From contig CM055817.1 of the NCBI GenBank assembly GCA_029582265.1, positions 26,902,258 to 26,966,257 on the forward strand: DNA of 64,000 nt, given 5' to 3'. The DNA comes from Zoroaster sp. YZ-2022. Taxonomy: Eukaryota; Echinodermata; Asteroidea; Forcipulatida; Zoroasteridae. Shown in pieces: positions 1 to 10,876 of the stretch (positions within the stretch are counted from its first letter, which is position 1; each line of letters begins with the position of its first letter). The notes below the pieces were generated by a model. The model did not search any database. It saw nothing but the letters and a program-made list of their open reading frames with translations, and was not told the DNA's origin. A program made the position numbers and the translations under genes.

Positions 1-1235
1 TACCGTTGTGTGTAAATTTTAACCCAATTACTTTTGAGTATTTACATGTATCGTCCATGTACGTAATTCGCCGCACTCGTGAAATGACGCACTTTATACC
101 TTTGGCTTAGCATTTCTGGAAAAAAGTACAAAACTATGGCGTATTAATGGTTGCATAAACTTATTCAAGTCATAATTGTTACAAAAAAAAAATCATAGTG
201 AAATTGTATGATTTAGGCCCTGGAAAGTTAGTGCTTGTGAAAGTGGAAAAGTTGTTTAACCACTGATTTTACTAGATACAAATAATAAGGGATTTACATG
301 ACCTCAATTTTGTTTTTACGAACTTCTGTGATTTTATTTTTCTGTGCCGTCAACGAGCTATTGTCTGTGGAAACCAAATGATATGAATGCTTTACATTTG
401 CAATGATTTTTTTAAGAAATACTGATCCTCAAAATGGACACATTCCTTATAGAAGAAGTGAAACAAAGACTAGTTAATTCGTTGGTGTTTATTTCGTCAG
501 CAGTGGAAATTTATTGAGAAAATGAAACATTAATATCATGGTTATGAAAAAATAAATTATTGGTCATTTAAGAATATTGATTAAAAAAAAGCTTCTCCAA
601 ATTATACCATTTATTTTACAAATCTGAAACAATTTAACAACCATCTGGAATAAGATGAAACATGATTAAACTATTTTTCTTCTTGGGTACATATTCTGTG
701 CCCCCATCAACTTTAACAGTTTGGGTGAGTCATTATACCAACACAATTTTTTTGATGACCACAATTCTGTGCGTCTCAAAAAACGGCATTCAAGACGTCC
801 ACGCATATGATCATGCATTGAAATTCAGCATTTATCAAGAGAATCCTTCACTGAAACAAACTGAAACACCAAACTGCTAATTTCATTTGTAAGTTACTGT
901 ACAGTTGATTAAAGGTCATTTAGGGTAAATTGAAGATACAGTACAGTCCCAAGCCTGAGCGTTCTAAATCATTTAGGTAAAGTTTAAAAAGAGTGGTTAA
1001 AAATGTATTTCCAATGGGTTTCTGATGATCGTTACAGCACTTACGAAGTGGGCGTGGTTTATGTTGGAATAACATTACACTTACTAACAGGATAGAGAGC
1101 CAATGTATTTTATGTTTTGATATTTTATTGGTTTGTTGTTTCACTTATCGCAGCCAAAAAGGCTGAATTACACAGTGATAGATGCAATTAATAAAAATAT
1201 ACAAATTGGAATTAAAATAATCAGTTCGACCATAG
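1..1235. other. AT-rich stretch without a recognisable gene
   Basis: I see no domain, splice-consistent exon or repeat that I can name here. The short open frames are low in complexity and do not resemble known proteins. The last part may be 3' flank of the LINE fragment that follows on the minus strand. Confidence 0.5.
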
Positions 1236-1800
1236 TCAGGTAATAACAGTTCTTCTCCAAAGCGCCTTGTTGTTCATATATGTTGGCAGATGGCATCTAG
1301 GGTCACGCCCAAGTGTGTCAATGAAAGTTGTGACCAGGTGAGCAACAGAACGTTTACCATGGGAAGGTTCCCAGAATAGAACTTGCTGAATTATCTGACT
1401 TTTGTCTCTCCAGCAATGTCCTGCAAAGCGTAGTCTTAGATTCGCTATAGTGTCAGAGAGTTTAGGCACATCACCGTAGAGTTCAGCATTTGTTAGGTAT
1501 TCTCTCCACGATGTGTTTGTGACGGCACGTAGCATTCTGGTGTAGGTGCTATCCAGCCTTTTAGAGAGACTCTCCGTGAGTGTCCAACATTGACTGCCAT
1601 ATATTAGTATACATGCTTTCAACAGCTGCTCTGAAGAAAGACAATTTTATAGATTTACTTTTTTTAAAGATTTACTTAAGTTGCTTTTCCAGATACTTTT
1701 CATTTTATTTAGAGCAGCCAAAGCCTTGCTGATTCTCGAATCAACATCAGTTTTGGTGTTTTCAAGCTGTGATCCCAGATAGCAAAAATTATGGACTTGT
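1236..1800 (-). pseudogene. 5'-truncated LINE (non-LTR retrotransposon) ORF2 C-terminal fragment
   Basis: Read on the minus strand this is the region just after the reverse transcriptase core of a LINE of the APE-endonuclease type. Visible hallmarks are YLGSQLENTKTDVDSRI near 1750-1800, LIYGSQCWTLTESLSKRLD near 1560-1610 and LRLRFAGHCWRDK near 1410-1440. The frame breaks near 1625, between the DVDSRI part and the YGSQCW part, so the piece is not functional. No 5' RT core is present: the copy is truncated near 1800, as is usual for LINE insertions. The RT fragment at 25915-26600 looks like the same family. The clade (RTE-like) is an inference. Confidence 0.8.
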
Positions 1801-2004
1801 TACCCTGCTAGGAGGGAGTGGATGTACTCCAGTTCTCAAAAAGTGGTTTTTTTGGCACTGCCCCTTTAATACTCGACCAAAAAACCAGACACCACTTGAC
1901 TTTGTCACCCTTGACCCACTCTATATGCAGGAGAGTGCTGGAGTTGAAGGTGTATCGGGTTACATGTGAAATCTCGCATAATGTTCTGTTTGCATACACT
2001 AACC

Positions 2005-2059
2005 GTGTGTGTGTGTGTGTGTGTATTGCAGTGTACATAAAGAATAGCTTCGCGAGTGT

Positions 2060-2112
<53 letters not shown>
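2005..2112. repeat. (GT)n and (CA)n microsatellites
   Basis: There is a GT run at 2005-2024 and a (CA)26 run at 2061-2112. The CA run ends exactly where the tyrosine-recombinase element copy A begins. Confidence 0.95.
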
Positions 2113-2116
<4 letters not shown>

Positions 2117-2808
2117 TGTAGACCACAGCAAACTGAGGCGATACTTGGTATTCTATCAAACGGAGGACAGTGGTACAATTTGGGTAGTATCTATCAAATT
2201 GAGACAACATATACACAATCACTGTCTGTGAGGATTACCTGCACTTTAGGCATATGGCATAATGTTTTCTTAGTGCTTGGGAGATATTAACTATCTGTAA
2301 GCATCTTCCGCATAATTAGTCAGCATAAATAGTCAGCATAATTAGTCAATGAACACAGGAATGATAAATCTGCTCGCTGGGCAATTTGGAGGTACATTTG
2401 TCTTTTGGCTTTAACTTGTTTTTCTATTGTCTCTGTTCACAAGGGCGTACAATACCTTTTCAGTTCACTCTAACTTTCAACTTTGATAGAGCTTCATTGT
2501 GTTTTTGCAAAGGTCTTTAATGTTCCGCCACGTTCGAGTCGCGAGTGCCACACAGGACAGGCCGTTTCAATGTCACGTTTGCCGGGTAGTTTTTCTTCCA
2601 GAAAAAAAATCTGTAGTCCCTCCATGACGTCTCTCTTCTCTTCTACAGTCCATGGACGATGCTGCCCTCTTCGAGATAACGGGGAAGGCCCGACTAGTGG
2701 ATGGGACACTGGCTTCACAAGTTCCTATAACACAAAGTAATTAAAAAGACAATTTAGACATAGGAAATCATTCACTCTCGGTGCAGCCAGCTAGAGACAG
2801 AGAGAAAG

Positions 2809-3160
2809 AGAAATAATAATAATAATGTGTGGACTTATATAGTGCACGTATCCACCAACTGAGTGGTGCTCAAGGCGCCTATTATTACCCCTGCTCATCA
2901 GGCTCATAAATCATTCCTGAAACCATCTCAGCTCCCTGGGGAGTATACAGCTCAATTGCTGCCATTACAGCACATATAGGGCTAATCAACCAACTCTGCC
3001 CTCACAGGTACCCATTTAACCCCTGGGTGGAGAGAAGCAATTATGGTTAAGTGTCTTGCTCAAGGACACACGTGTCACGGCCGGGATTCAAACCCACATT
3101 CTGCTGCTAACACCAGAACTTGAGTCCGGTAAGCTAGACCGCTCGGCCACGACACTCCAT
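2809..3160 (-). mobile_element. tRNA-derived SINE in intron 4 of copy A
   Basis: On the minus strand the head reads as a tRNA-Leu/Ser-like sequence with an A box (TGGCCGAGCGG) and a B box (GGTTTGAATCCC) near 3070-3155. A conserved body follows, and the 3' tail is (ATT)n at about 2814-2826. It lies between exons 4 and 5 of the recombinase gene and is also in copy B at 15887-16240, so it was already present before the two copies separated. Confidence 0.85.
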
Positions 3161-5603
3161 TAATAGAGAGAAAGAGAAATAGAAAGAAAGATAGAGAAAA
3201 ATAGATGGACTGAAAAACAGATGGAAACAAAAAATATAAACAGCCAAAACTTACTGTTATCACTAGAATCATCACTCGAGTCACAGTAGTCAGAAGAATC
3301 ACTGCTGCCGTCATCAGTGGTGAAGCCCTCTGCAAATAAATAAAGAACAACAAAGAAATGATTAAAGTATTTCTGCTCGCGTAAGAATGTGCTGGCCACG
3401 GTGGAGGAGGGGCGAGAGGATGAGAAAATGTCGGTCACCCACATGTAGGCAATTGGGAGCGAACAAAAAGTGAGGTACACACAGAGGAGATATTAGTTTT
3501 CACAGTGGCTGTACGTACCTCCAGTGACATGTAACTCTTTGCAGTGATTTGCCATGCTGGGACTCAAGTTGCCCCTCTCCAAGTTGAGGAAAAGTCGTGA
3601 CAGTTGAGTAACCCTCTGGACGGTATCTGGCATCTGGTAGTATTCACGATGGACTCGCAAATCGTGACCCATGAAGTCTGCCAGGGTTTCCAGCTGATGG
3701 TCCTTCAAGGCAAGAATTTGTGACGCAGTCGCGACATGTTTCCGAAGTTTGGTAGAGCGGATGCTGTCGGCATTGTCGAGGCCTGCATCGTTTGCATACG
3801 CTCTGAGACAGTCACTTCCTCGAATATGGCTCATGCCTCCATAACAAGACCGTGCAAACAAGTACACGTTATCCTGTGCAACTCCAGCTTGAAATCTCTT
3901 TGCAACCAGAGCTTTCAACCACGTCATGGCCTCGTTGCTGAGAAGGACCGGCACAGTTCTGCCCCTCTTTCCAACTATTTCAACGACTTTGAACATTTTG
4001 CAGAGGTGCCTTTCGAGATCAGTGAGCACGCAGTCCCTATTGACAACAGATGTACTGTGCTTGTTGAAATCTTCAACTTTCATCTTGGAAACTTCACCCT
4101 GCCTCCTGCGATTGAACATAATGAGGCTGCACAGTGTGACCTCATTCAATATCTTCCAGGATGCGATGACTTGTTTCCCCCGGGCAGCTTTAAGGAGTCG
4201 CAATTGCCTGTCACCAGTGTCATTGAGAAACGATGACATTTTAAATCCACATCAGCATTTGTGGGGAGAACGGTGGGTTTATTACGCTTTCCTTGGTACA
4301 GTGTTCTGTGCGCATGGGTGGACACATGTTCTCTCCATTTCATTTCACACAATTGCAGGAACTGGTCGGATGTTTGTGCTTTGTGCCTTTCACTGGACTC
4401 CAGAGCATTTCCTTTGAGAATGACTGCACATTTCTTGATGGAATGCCCAATCTTCAGTGCTAGAGATGGAACATTATACAACTGGTTGACTTCACTGAAG
4501 CCTGCGATATCCTGAACAGCCTTGAATATATCATTGAGGTGGTGGGGATGGATAAATACTTCAAGTGATGCATTTGGTAGGTTGGTGTTTTTTCGCAGTT
4601 GGATGACGAGGCGACCCAATTCGAGTAGCTTGTTTCGGATATAGCCATGTTGATCTACGTCGTGGCCGAGCTTCAGGTATTCACGTTTGGCTACCGTACT
4701 TCAATAATCAGTGAATCGGTTTTGACTATGAGAGATATATCATCTCTCTTCATGGGACTTAAAACTTTGTTCAACTTGAAAGATACACCAACAGGAGGAG
4801 GTTTCAACAAATCACTCTTGTGAGCCACTCGTCTACAAGCTGCCATACGGCCTCCATCAGTATGTGCATTGAGAACAACTTAATTGGGCACCGGTGTCTC
4901 CAAAGATCACTGCGTACATAATAACCAAAACAATATATGCACGGTCCATAGTCATGGGGATCTGCCTTATGATTGGGCCTATATGCCACAATGAGGACAC
5001 CCTCACCCTCTCGAAGTACTTTTGCAATTGTGTTCAGTGATTACCAACATTACGTATTTTCAACAGAAGATTGTTACGGGCACTACGGTCGGTCTCCGAG
5101 GTAATATCTACAACTTCTCTTTCTTCCTTATGGCAAGACCGAAGATGACGGGGCAACTTAGCCTCAGGTTCGTCACAATAAAAACAAAAGTGTTTTTTGT
5201 CCCATTTCCTTTGACCACCCATATTACTGGTCTGCATGATCGTCACGCCGCAGTTCTCATCGGGTTCAAAAATCGTCCGGTGAGCTGTGTGGTTTCGTTA
5301 GTCGGGCTGCTATGACATCCCGAGGCTTCAGGGTTAACACTGGAAAGGGTTGGTTGGCCACCGTCATCCCTGCACTGTGGCGATGATGGGTGGACCAGCT
5401 AGAATGAAATAAAACAGACATATTTATCAGCAGTGGATACACGCTATTTTCGATCTGGGAAAGGCTGCAGTGAAAGGGAAGGGGGAGCTACGGCCAAACC
5501 CCATTAACCCTCCTATTATCAGTGTAGTTCTTCACAAAGTGGACCCATACTTAAAAATGTCTCAACTGGGACATATTGTGGTACGCACTTTCTTATCTAA
5601 TGA

Positions 5604-6414
5604 TTAATGGCATAGCCCAAGGCTCTTCAGAGAGATGAGGTAAACTGAAGCAGCCACCTGCTTTGTTTCATTGCAAGGCTAACTTGAAATAAACCAGTGC
5701 AGTAAATTGCGGTATACACGTACTGTGTGAGGATCAGAACAGTTTGGTTTTTGTCCCATACCCAGGGGCATTTTGGGGTATCCATGAGTAGTATGTTAGA
5801 TGGGGGTTCTAGGACAACTACTAAAAATGATTTTTAAACATCATTTTTCAGTAGTTGTCTTAGAACCCCCATCTAAAATCTTTTTTTTTTTTTGTTAATC
5901 ATTTTTACGGGGAATTCCCTTTTATGACGATTTAAAAAAATTAAAAAAAGATTTTAGATGGGGGTTCTAAGACAACTACTAAAAAATGATTTTTAAAAAT
6001 CATTTTTAGTAGTTGTCCTAGAACCCCCATCTAACATACTACTCCATGTACCATTCTTGTGTACAGTATGCAATATTTTGAGGCATGCACACAAAAAGCA
6101 TTGTGTACTTAGCAGTTCTTTTTTTGCAGTATTTTGGAGACTGCATGTATACAAGGGTTAATGGCATAGCCCAAGGCTCTTCAGAGAGATGAGGTAAACT
6201 GAAGCAGCCACCTGCTTTGTTTCATTGCAAGGCTAACTTGAAATAAACCAGTGCAGTAAATTGCGGTATACACGTACTGTGTGAGGATCTGTGTGAGGGT
6301 ATCCATGTACCATTCTTGTGTACAGTATGCAATATTTTGAGGCATGCACACAAAAAGCATTGTGTACTCAGCAGTTTTTGTTGCAGCATTTTGGAGACTG
6401 CATGTATAGAAGGG
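5604..6414. repeat. Tandem duplication inside copy A, first unit interrupted by a MITE
   Basis: Unit 1 (5604-6157) and unit 2 (6158-6414) both run from TTAATGGCATAGCCCAAGG to GGAGACTGCATGTATA. Unit 1 contains the palindromic MITE plus a short insertion of about 36 bases. Unit 2 is the uninterrupted version. It lies in intron 2 of the recombinase gene. Confidence 0.9.
5787..6043. mobile_element. 257-bp palindromic MITE with nested hairpins
   Basis: The outer arms begin AGTAGTATGTTAGATGGGGG and end with the reverse complement. Each arm is itself followed by a second inverted copy of its GATGGGGGTTCTA/TAGAACCCCCATC core, so the element can fold into two hairpins or one long one. It is flanked by CCATG on both sides (5782-5786 and 6044-6048). 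The neighbouring duplicate unit holds the empty site with a single CCATG near 6300. It has no coding capacity. Confidence 0.9.
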
Positions 6415-7486
6415 TTAATGTGTGTGTAAGGTACTTACTTTACAGGGCAACTTCTTTTGGTGACGACCCCTGCGTTCCATGTTGCTAAAGATACTTATAG
6501 CATACGCATTGACTCACTGGGGAAAAATAATATAAATCACAAACCTGAATTAGCACAGACTAACCCTCCTACAATCAGTGAAATTTTTCAAGCAAGCCAT
6601 TCACGCCACTACAAACCATTGCTATGGTAGGCAGTGGCTCGTCATAGCTATATTGCATAGTAACATAATGCCTCATATGTCCGTTGGTTTAAGTGGTTTG
6701 TGATTGACATATTGCAGGGCATATTACGTTGTTCCAGACTCAGTGGCTGGTGGTAGGTTACTATGGAAAGTCTGTGTTTAATAAACTTAAAATATAATGA
6801 TTATAAAAGAGTTATAATAAGTCAGCTATGTGGCATTTCATAATATTAAACCCAAGAGGCTGTGATCGTTAATTATTATATTACATGTTAATGTCATTAT
6901 ATTAAATGATTACACTACAGGCAGCCTACGACAAACGTTGCATTGAACTTAGCCTAAATAACAAATGCATCTGAGACTGAGAGCATACTTTTAAAATTGC
7001 CAGTAATTTTCTATAGACACATTTTAGTACTTAAATCGTTAGTAATAGTACACTTGACTTGGCTTACCTGTATCTTGTGAGCGGCTGAAAAATACCGTCT
7101 TCTCTCTAGCACTAGCAGGCACGCACTGGTGGAAAGGACGCTATCTTTGAGTATACCAAAAAGCATCTCGTAAACATGCTGATGACAACAATAGCAAACG
7201 CGTCTCCACATGTCAAAAGTATTGTAACTAGAGAGGGCGCTGGTACATTTCCAGGCGATTCCGTAAAGTCCCGGACGAATGTGTTACGTCACACTCCGTC
7301 GGTTTTTCTCATAAGACCGAGGACGGCTTTCAAAACGTGAGATATTTCACTGGCCGTCATAAATATGCTCAGAGTTGCCAATTTTCACGTTATTTCAAAT
7401 AGAGGACGTCCTCGTTTTGCATGGCGTGCTCGGTTGGCGAGTATGAATTTACATGGAAGACCTCACTTGACGTGATTAACACGTAC

Positions 7487-8376
7487 ACCCATACACGCAG
7501 TCACCGTACGATTCAATGCAATGAGCTGTAATGATGCAGTCGTAGCGAGAATGTCCCCTTTTAAGGTTAAGGCCTGACACGTCCACAATGCAAATGACTC
7601 TCCAATGCATGCCACCTCTATCCAAATCATAACTAATATAAAACTCTCCTAAAAACATTCACTACCATCCTCATACTAAATACAATTGTGAAAAATGTAC
7701 TTTGTCCGGCCGTATTTTTTCCAATGTGTTATATCTTATTAATTGTGTAAAAATAGTGGCATGTGGTTATAATACATAAAGTTTTAGTTTATAGGGTTGG
7801 GCGATCATACAACTATTAACCCTAGGGGACCACAAGTAAAGTGACCACCCCCGATACCTTCGAATGAATATGAGTTGATAAATAGTGGTGTTAAATCTTC
7901 TTGAATTTTTACGTTTATCGTGCTACGCGTGTTTACCTATCGTTGTAAGTGTTACCATTGTTTTATTTGACGATCGACCACTAAAGTAATAAGTAAATAT
8001 ATAATAATAACTTTATTTCTAATTATAGGGGTCGACCGTGCATGTTTTCAGCAATTTGCGAAAACTTAACGCCATAACCCCAAATTAAAATTAGATATCT
8101 CCAATTGCATATGTATACCTCTTAATTTGGCAAGCCTTCATCGTGAAGGCGCATCATTGATAACTTTAGAAACACAAATTTTAAATGTCGACCGTCGACG
8201 GTCGACCGTCGACGGTCGACAGCATGGCGGGAAAACATGATGCCAGCCGGGTGATGCAATGTTTGGCAATCTTCCAACTTGGCACCCTGCCAAATTGAAC
8301 ATGGCCAGCTGCAGCAGGTGAGAAAACAAAAGATTGTACTGGTAGTGATAATGAGAAGAAAAAACATCCGTTCTCC
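7487..8376. other. Unique AT-rich spacer with a GTCGAC repeat
   Basis: No gene is visible. Positions 8187-8220 hold a short palindromic 10-bp-period repeat built from GTCGACCGTCGACGG. The minus-strand open frames at the right end are run-off from the HUH gene fragment beyond its conserved region. Confidence 0.6.
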
Positions 8377-8985
8377 TTACTCGTTATCGCTGCAGTGTGA
8401 CCGGTCATTTATTCCGGTGAATGTTGAAATGGCGTTCATTTGCAGGAGTGGCACCACCATGGACGGTGTACACTTACAGTTATTGGGGGGGCGCCGAGTC
8501 CGACAAGTGTACTTGACGACTCTCTCGCCTCTGTTCATTATGAATTCTGCTAAATCCGTTTGACCGAATGTTTTTTGGTTCTTGGCGAACGCCATTAACT
8601 CCAAACGCGTCTTGAATCCTTTAGAAACAACTAGTTCGCTGACCTCAAAGGCTGACAGGCGGGACCTTTTCTTTCTCTTGGCGGGGCGTTCTACGAGGCT
8701 GTGACGTATACTTGAAGCACTAGCTGTACGCGGAGGGGGTGCATTTAATAAATCGGGATGGCCCTCAGACATAATAGCATGTTCGTCTTCTTTGGTGACG
8801 TACTGCCATGCAGTGAAATAGTTATCGTGATTGGCTGAAAAGTTTACGTTTACACCGTGCTTAGTAGCTATTAAATTTCGCACTTGCATCCAGCGCCTGG
8901 CGACTTCCAGTTTTATGGCCATGTGGTAATGGAACTCACCATTCAAGTGCCTCTCCTTACAACAGCACCAGCGCATCACCGTCAC
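8377..8985 (-). pseudogene. HUH-endonuclease (Rep-like) N-terminal fragment
   Basis: A 202-residue minus-strand frame. Residues 17-65 look like a rolling-circle replication initiator: an HUH motif (FHYHMAIKL, H19-Y20-H21) and a downstream Y-x-x-K motif (QYVTKED, Y62, K65) after NYFTAWQ. A basic stretch (PAKRKKRSR) and a conserved tail (TDLAEFIMNRGERVVK) end at about 8512; beyond that the frame reads into non-homologous sequence. The expected helicase half is absent here and lies on the opposite strand at 9667-10015. Upstream of the first ATG, conserved-looking coding continues out of frame. HUH/SF3 replication genes occur in rolling-circle transposons and as relics of small DNA viruses; I cannot tell which. 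It is broken. Confidence 0.7.
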
Positions 8986-9666
8986 AGGATGATCAAAGTT
9001 GCGAACGCATCCAGGACTATGTCGGCAAAGGCTGCGCTATCGCGAACTACTTCTCGTCAGCCCGACTATAAGTTATCAACCAAGTCATAAAGGTATTTAA
9101 AGAAAACTAGTAAATAACCACATGATTGCATAATTGTACAGCTTAACAAATGATCTATTCCACCATGTAAATACTCTACCCCCCCACTGCCAAATTGTCT
9201 TTTTTTCCCATTTTTTTTGTATTTATCATCATCCGGTGTATTGTTTCCTTTTTGGGGGGGGGGGGTCACGGAGGGAGTGTGTTTGACCCTCACCCTCACC
9301 CTCACCCCGTTCCCCACCCACCCTGTCGTTAAGCCAGATTTCTGAACACGCGGGGAACTTTAAAAAAAAATATAATTCTAAATAATTGCCATTGAGTATA
9401 CAGGAAATAATGACAAACGCACATGGTGGAGAATTTGATGGTCATTTGTGTTTGATATTAATAAGGTTCATTCATTAATTCATTCATTAATTCATTTATT
9501 AAAGAAACGTTTATTTCAATGTTGTCCCCGTGTTACATTCAATGTATAATACATTTCACTGTGACAATTTAAAAAAATATATATATATCAGCAACATAAG
9601 GTAAATATAACACTGATTTCTATTTGATATTGTATGTTTTCTTATTTATAATTTACTTATTTTTAG
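8986..9666. other. Spacer between the two Rep halves
   Basis: It contains a G-run near 9255-9267, a (CCCTCA)n-like patch near 9288-9306 and ATTCATTCATTA repeats near 9468-9500. No gene is seen. The end (TTACTTATTTTTAG) would serve as a splice acceptor for the helicase piece. Confidence 0.6.
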
Positions 9667-10017
9667 GACGCGTGGCAGATGGAAGACGCTCCACGTAATT
9701 TCGAAAGAGCAGGACTAAATCGCCTCGAAATTCTACAACAGGCAAGAGCTGTTGATGGGCGAATGGCTAACATGTGCTGAAGAGGTTCTTCTTAACAACG
9801 GTGTGTGTAAAAACGCATTTTCGGATGCAGTTAAAACAATTCGTGTCGAGGGTAGGGGAAAATACCGTAACATCATGATTACTGGACCAGCAAATTGTGG
9901 GAAAACATTCATTTTGAATCCAATTAACAAGATTTATAGAAATTTTACTAACAACTTTTGCGTGGGTTGGTGCAGAGAAGGCTGAAGTTATCTTTTTAAA
10001 TGACTTTCGCTGGACTT
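9667..10017 (+). pseudogene. SF3-helicase (Rep-like) fragment
   Basis: Plus-strand coding begins right after an acceptor-like TTTTTAG with DAWQMEDAPRNFERAG. After a frame break near 9770 it continues as GEWLTCAEEVLLNNG and KGRGKYRN-like sequence, a Walker A motif (ITGPANCGKTF, about 9880-9912) and, after a second frame break near 9955, a Walker B-like segment (EVIFLNDFRW). It stops at TGA and immediately enters the tandem array. It fits as the C-terminal half of the HUH gene at 8377-8985, but is in inverse orientation. It is non-functional because of the breaks. Confidence 0.75.
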
Positions 10018-10849
10018 GAGTCCTTACTAAAGTGTGAAAAAATAACCCAAAAAATTTGTCTCTAACCTCACGTTAAAGTGATGTAAAATGTCATTTTATT
10101 TGATAACCTTCCTGTGTGAAATTTGTTAACATCCAAAGACAACAGTGACGTCACATTTCAACTAAATGGATCTCTACATTTTTGTACAGTGAATTTGCAG
10201 TTCATTCCTGAATCTCCACAATATTTGATCAAATCGGCATTGAAATTTACTTTTTTAAAAACAAAAAATTCCTGTATGGAATGTTACAGACTCATTTACT
10301 GTAAGAAAATAGTTACGTCATGTTTCAAATATCGCTCTGAAAGGGTATCAAATAAAATGATATGTTACACCACTTTAAAGTGAAGTTAGAGAGTTGTAAT
10401 TTTTCACACTTTAATAAGGACTCTATGTATTGAAAAATAAGTGCATCACAAAACTGAATTTGACCTTAGAGTGCCTCTTTAAGTATACCTGAACCAGACA
10501 AAAAAATGTTTCAACATGTGAATGGACATGCAGGCTTATACTAGAACTAATTTGAGTTGATTTAGTTAAGTTTGTTATATTTTTATTTATTTTTTCACCC
10601 TCAACTTTCCATAAAAATTGGACGGAAAAAGTTACCTCACTTTTCCGTACATTTGTTGATGGAAATTTTATGGTAATTCAAAAAATAATAGTAATAATCC
10701 ACTCAAATTATCTTTAGGATAAGCATGCATGTCTATTCAAATGTTGAAATTCTTTTTGGGTGGGTTCAGATATTAAAAAAAAAATTACAAGCATAATAAA
10801 AGCTGCTAATGTGACAGTAGGAAAGTGGCCCCCTTTATTGTGGTTTATG

Positions 10850-10876
10850 TAATAACTGTAACGGTTACAGTTATTA
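10850..10876. other. Perfect 13-bp-arm hairpin in array unit 1
   Basis: TAATAACTGTAAC, one G, then GTTACAGTTATTA. It recurs exactly at 12210-12236 in unit 2, and a half-deleted version is in unit 3 near 13512-13535. The arm word AATAACTGTA occurs again about 120 bp downstream in each unit. Confidence 0.9.

Larger units (their letters stand above)
2460..7212 (-). pseudogene. Tyrosine-recombinase transposase gene of copy A, five exons, frameshifted
   Basis: Minus-strand exons inferred from splice sites: 5'UTR exon ending at 7068 (CAG|GTAAGC); 6484-6439 with the ATG at 6480 (MERRGRHQKK...); 5398-3519; 3329-3255; 2724-2460 with the stop. Phases agree across all joins (0, 1, 1). Exon 3 codes for a C2H2-like finger (CFYCDEPEAKLPRHLRSCH, about 5140-5195), a second finger (CIYCFGYYVRSDLWRHRC, about 4890-4950), a middle region, and the recombinase (4239-3519). 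In the recombinase, counted from MSSFL, R46 lies in RRRQGE, R166 in TKLRKH, H192 in FMGHD, and Y200/Y201 is the nucleophile candidate. Exon 4 is acidic (DSSDYCDSSDDSSD). Exon 5 is Myb/SANT-like (RPWTVEEKRDVMEGLQ). Frameshifts lie near 5030, 4690, 4245 and 2685. The family name is uncertain. Confidence 0.75.
2113..7486 (-). mobile_element. Crypton-like tyrosine-recombinase transposon, copy A (~5.37 kb)
   Basis: The boundaries come from aligning it by eye with copy B (15209-25544): similarity starts at TACATGTAGACCACAG and stops at GATTAACACGTAC, and the flanks differ. It carries one multi-exon minus-strand gene coding for zinc-finger-like motifs, a tyrosine recombinase and a Myb/SANT-like domain. 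It has no LTRs, no reverse transcriptase of its own and no long terminal inverted repeats. Cryptons are the known eukaryotic DNA transposons that move with a tyrosine recombinase and no RT; assigning this element to them is an inference. The left flank is a long CA repeat and the right flank is CA-rich (acacccatacacgc). Confidence 0.75.

Noticed and set aside
1808..2231. Frames over the GT/CA microsatellites coding HTHTHT or CVCVCV
   Set aside because: Simple-repeat artefacts without any domain.
3050..3160. Functional tRNA gene
   Set aside because: The A and B boxes are there, but a SINE body and tail follow and the same unit is repeated elsewhere; it does not fold as a clean tRNA.
3736..4417. 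Plus-strand frames opposite the recombinase
   Set aside because: Antisense shadows of the minus-strand recombinase, repeated in copy B.
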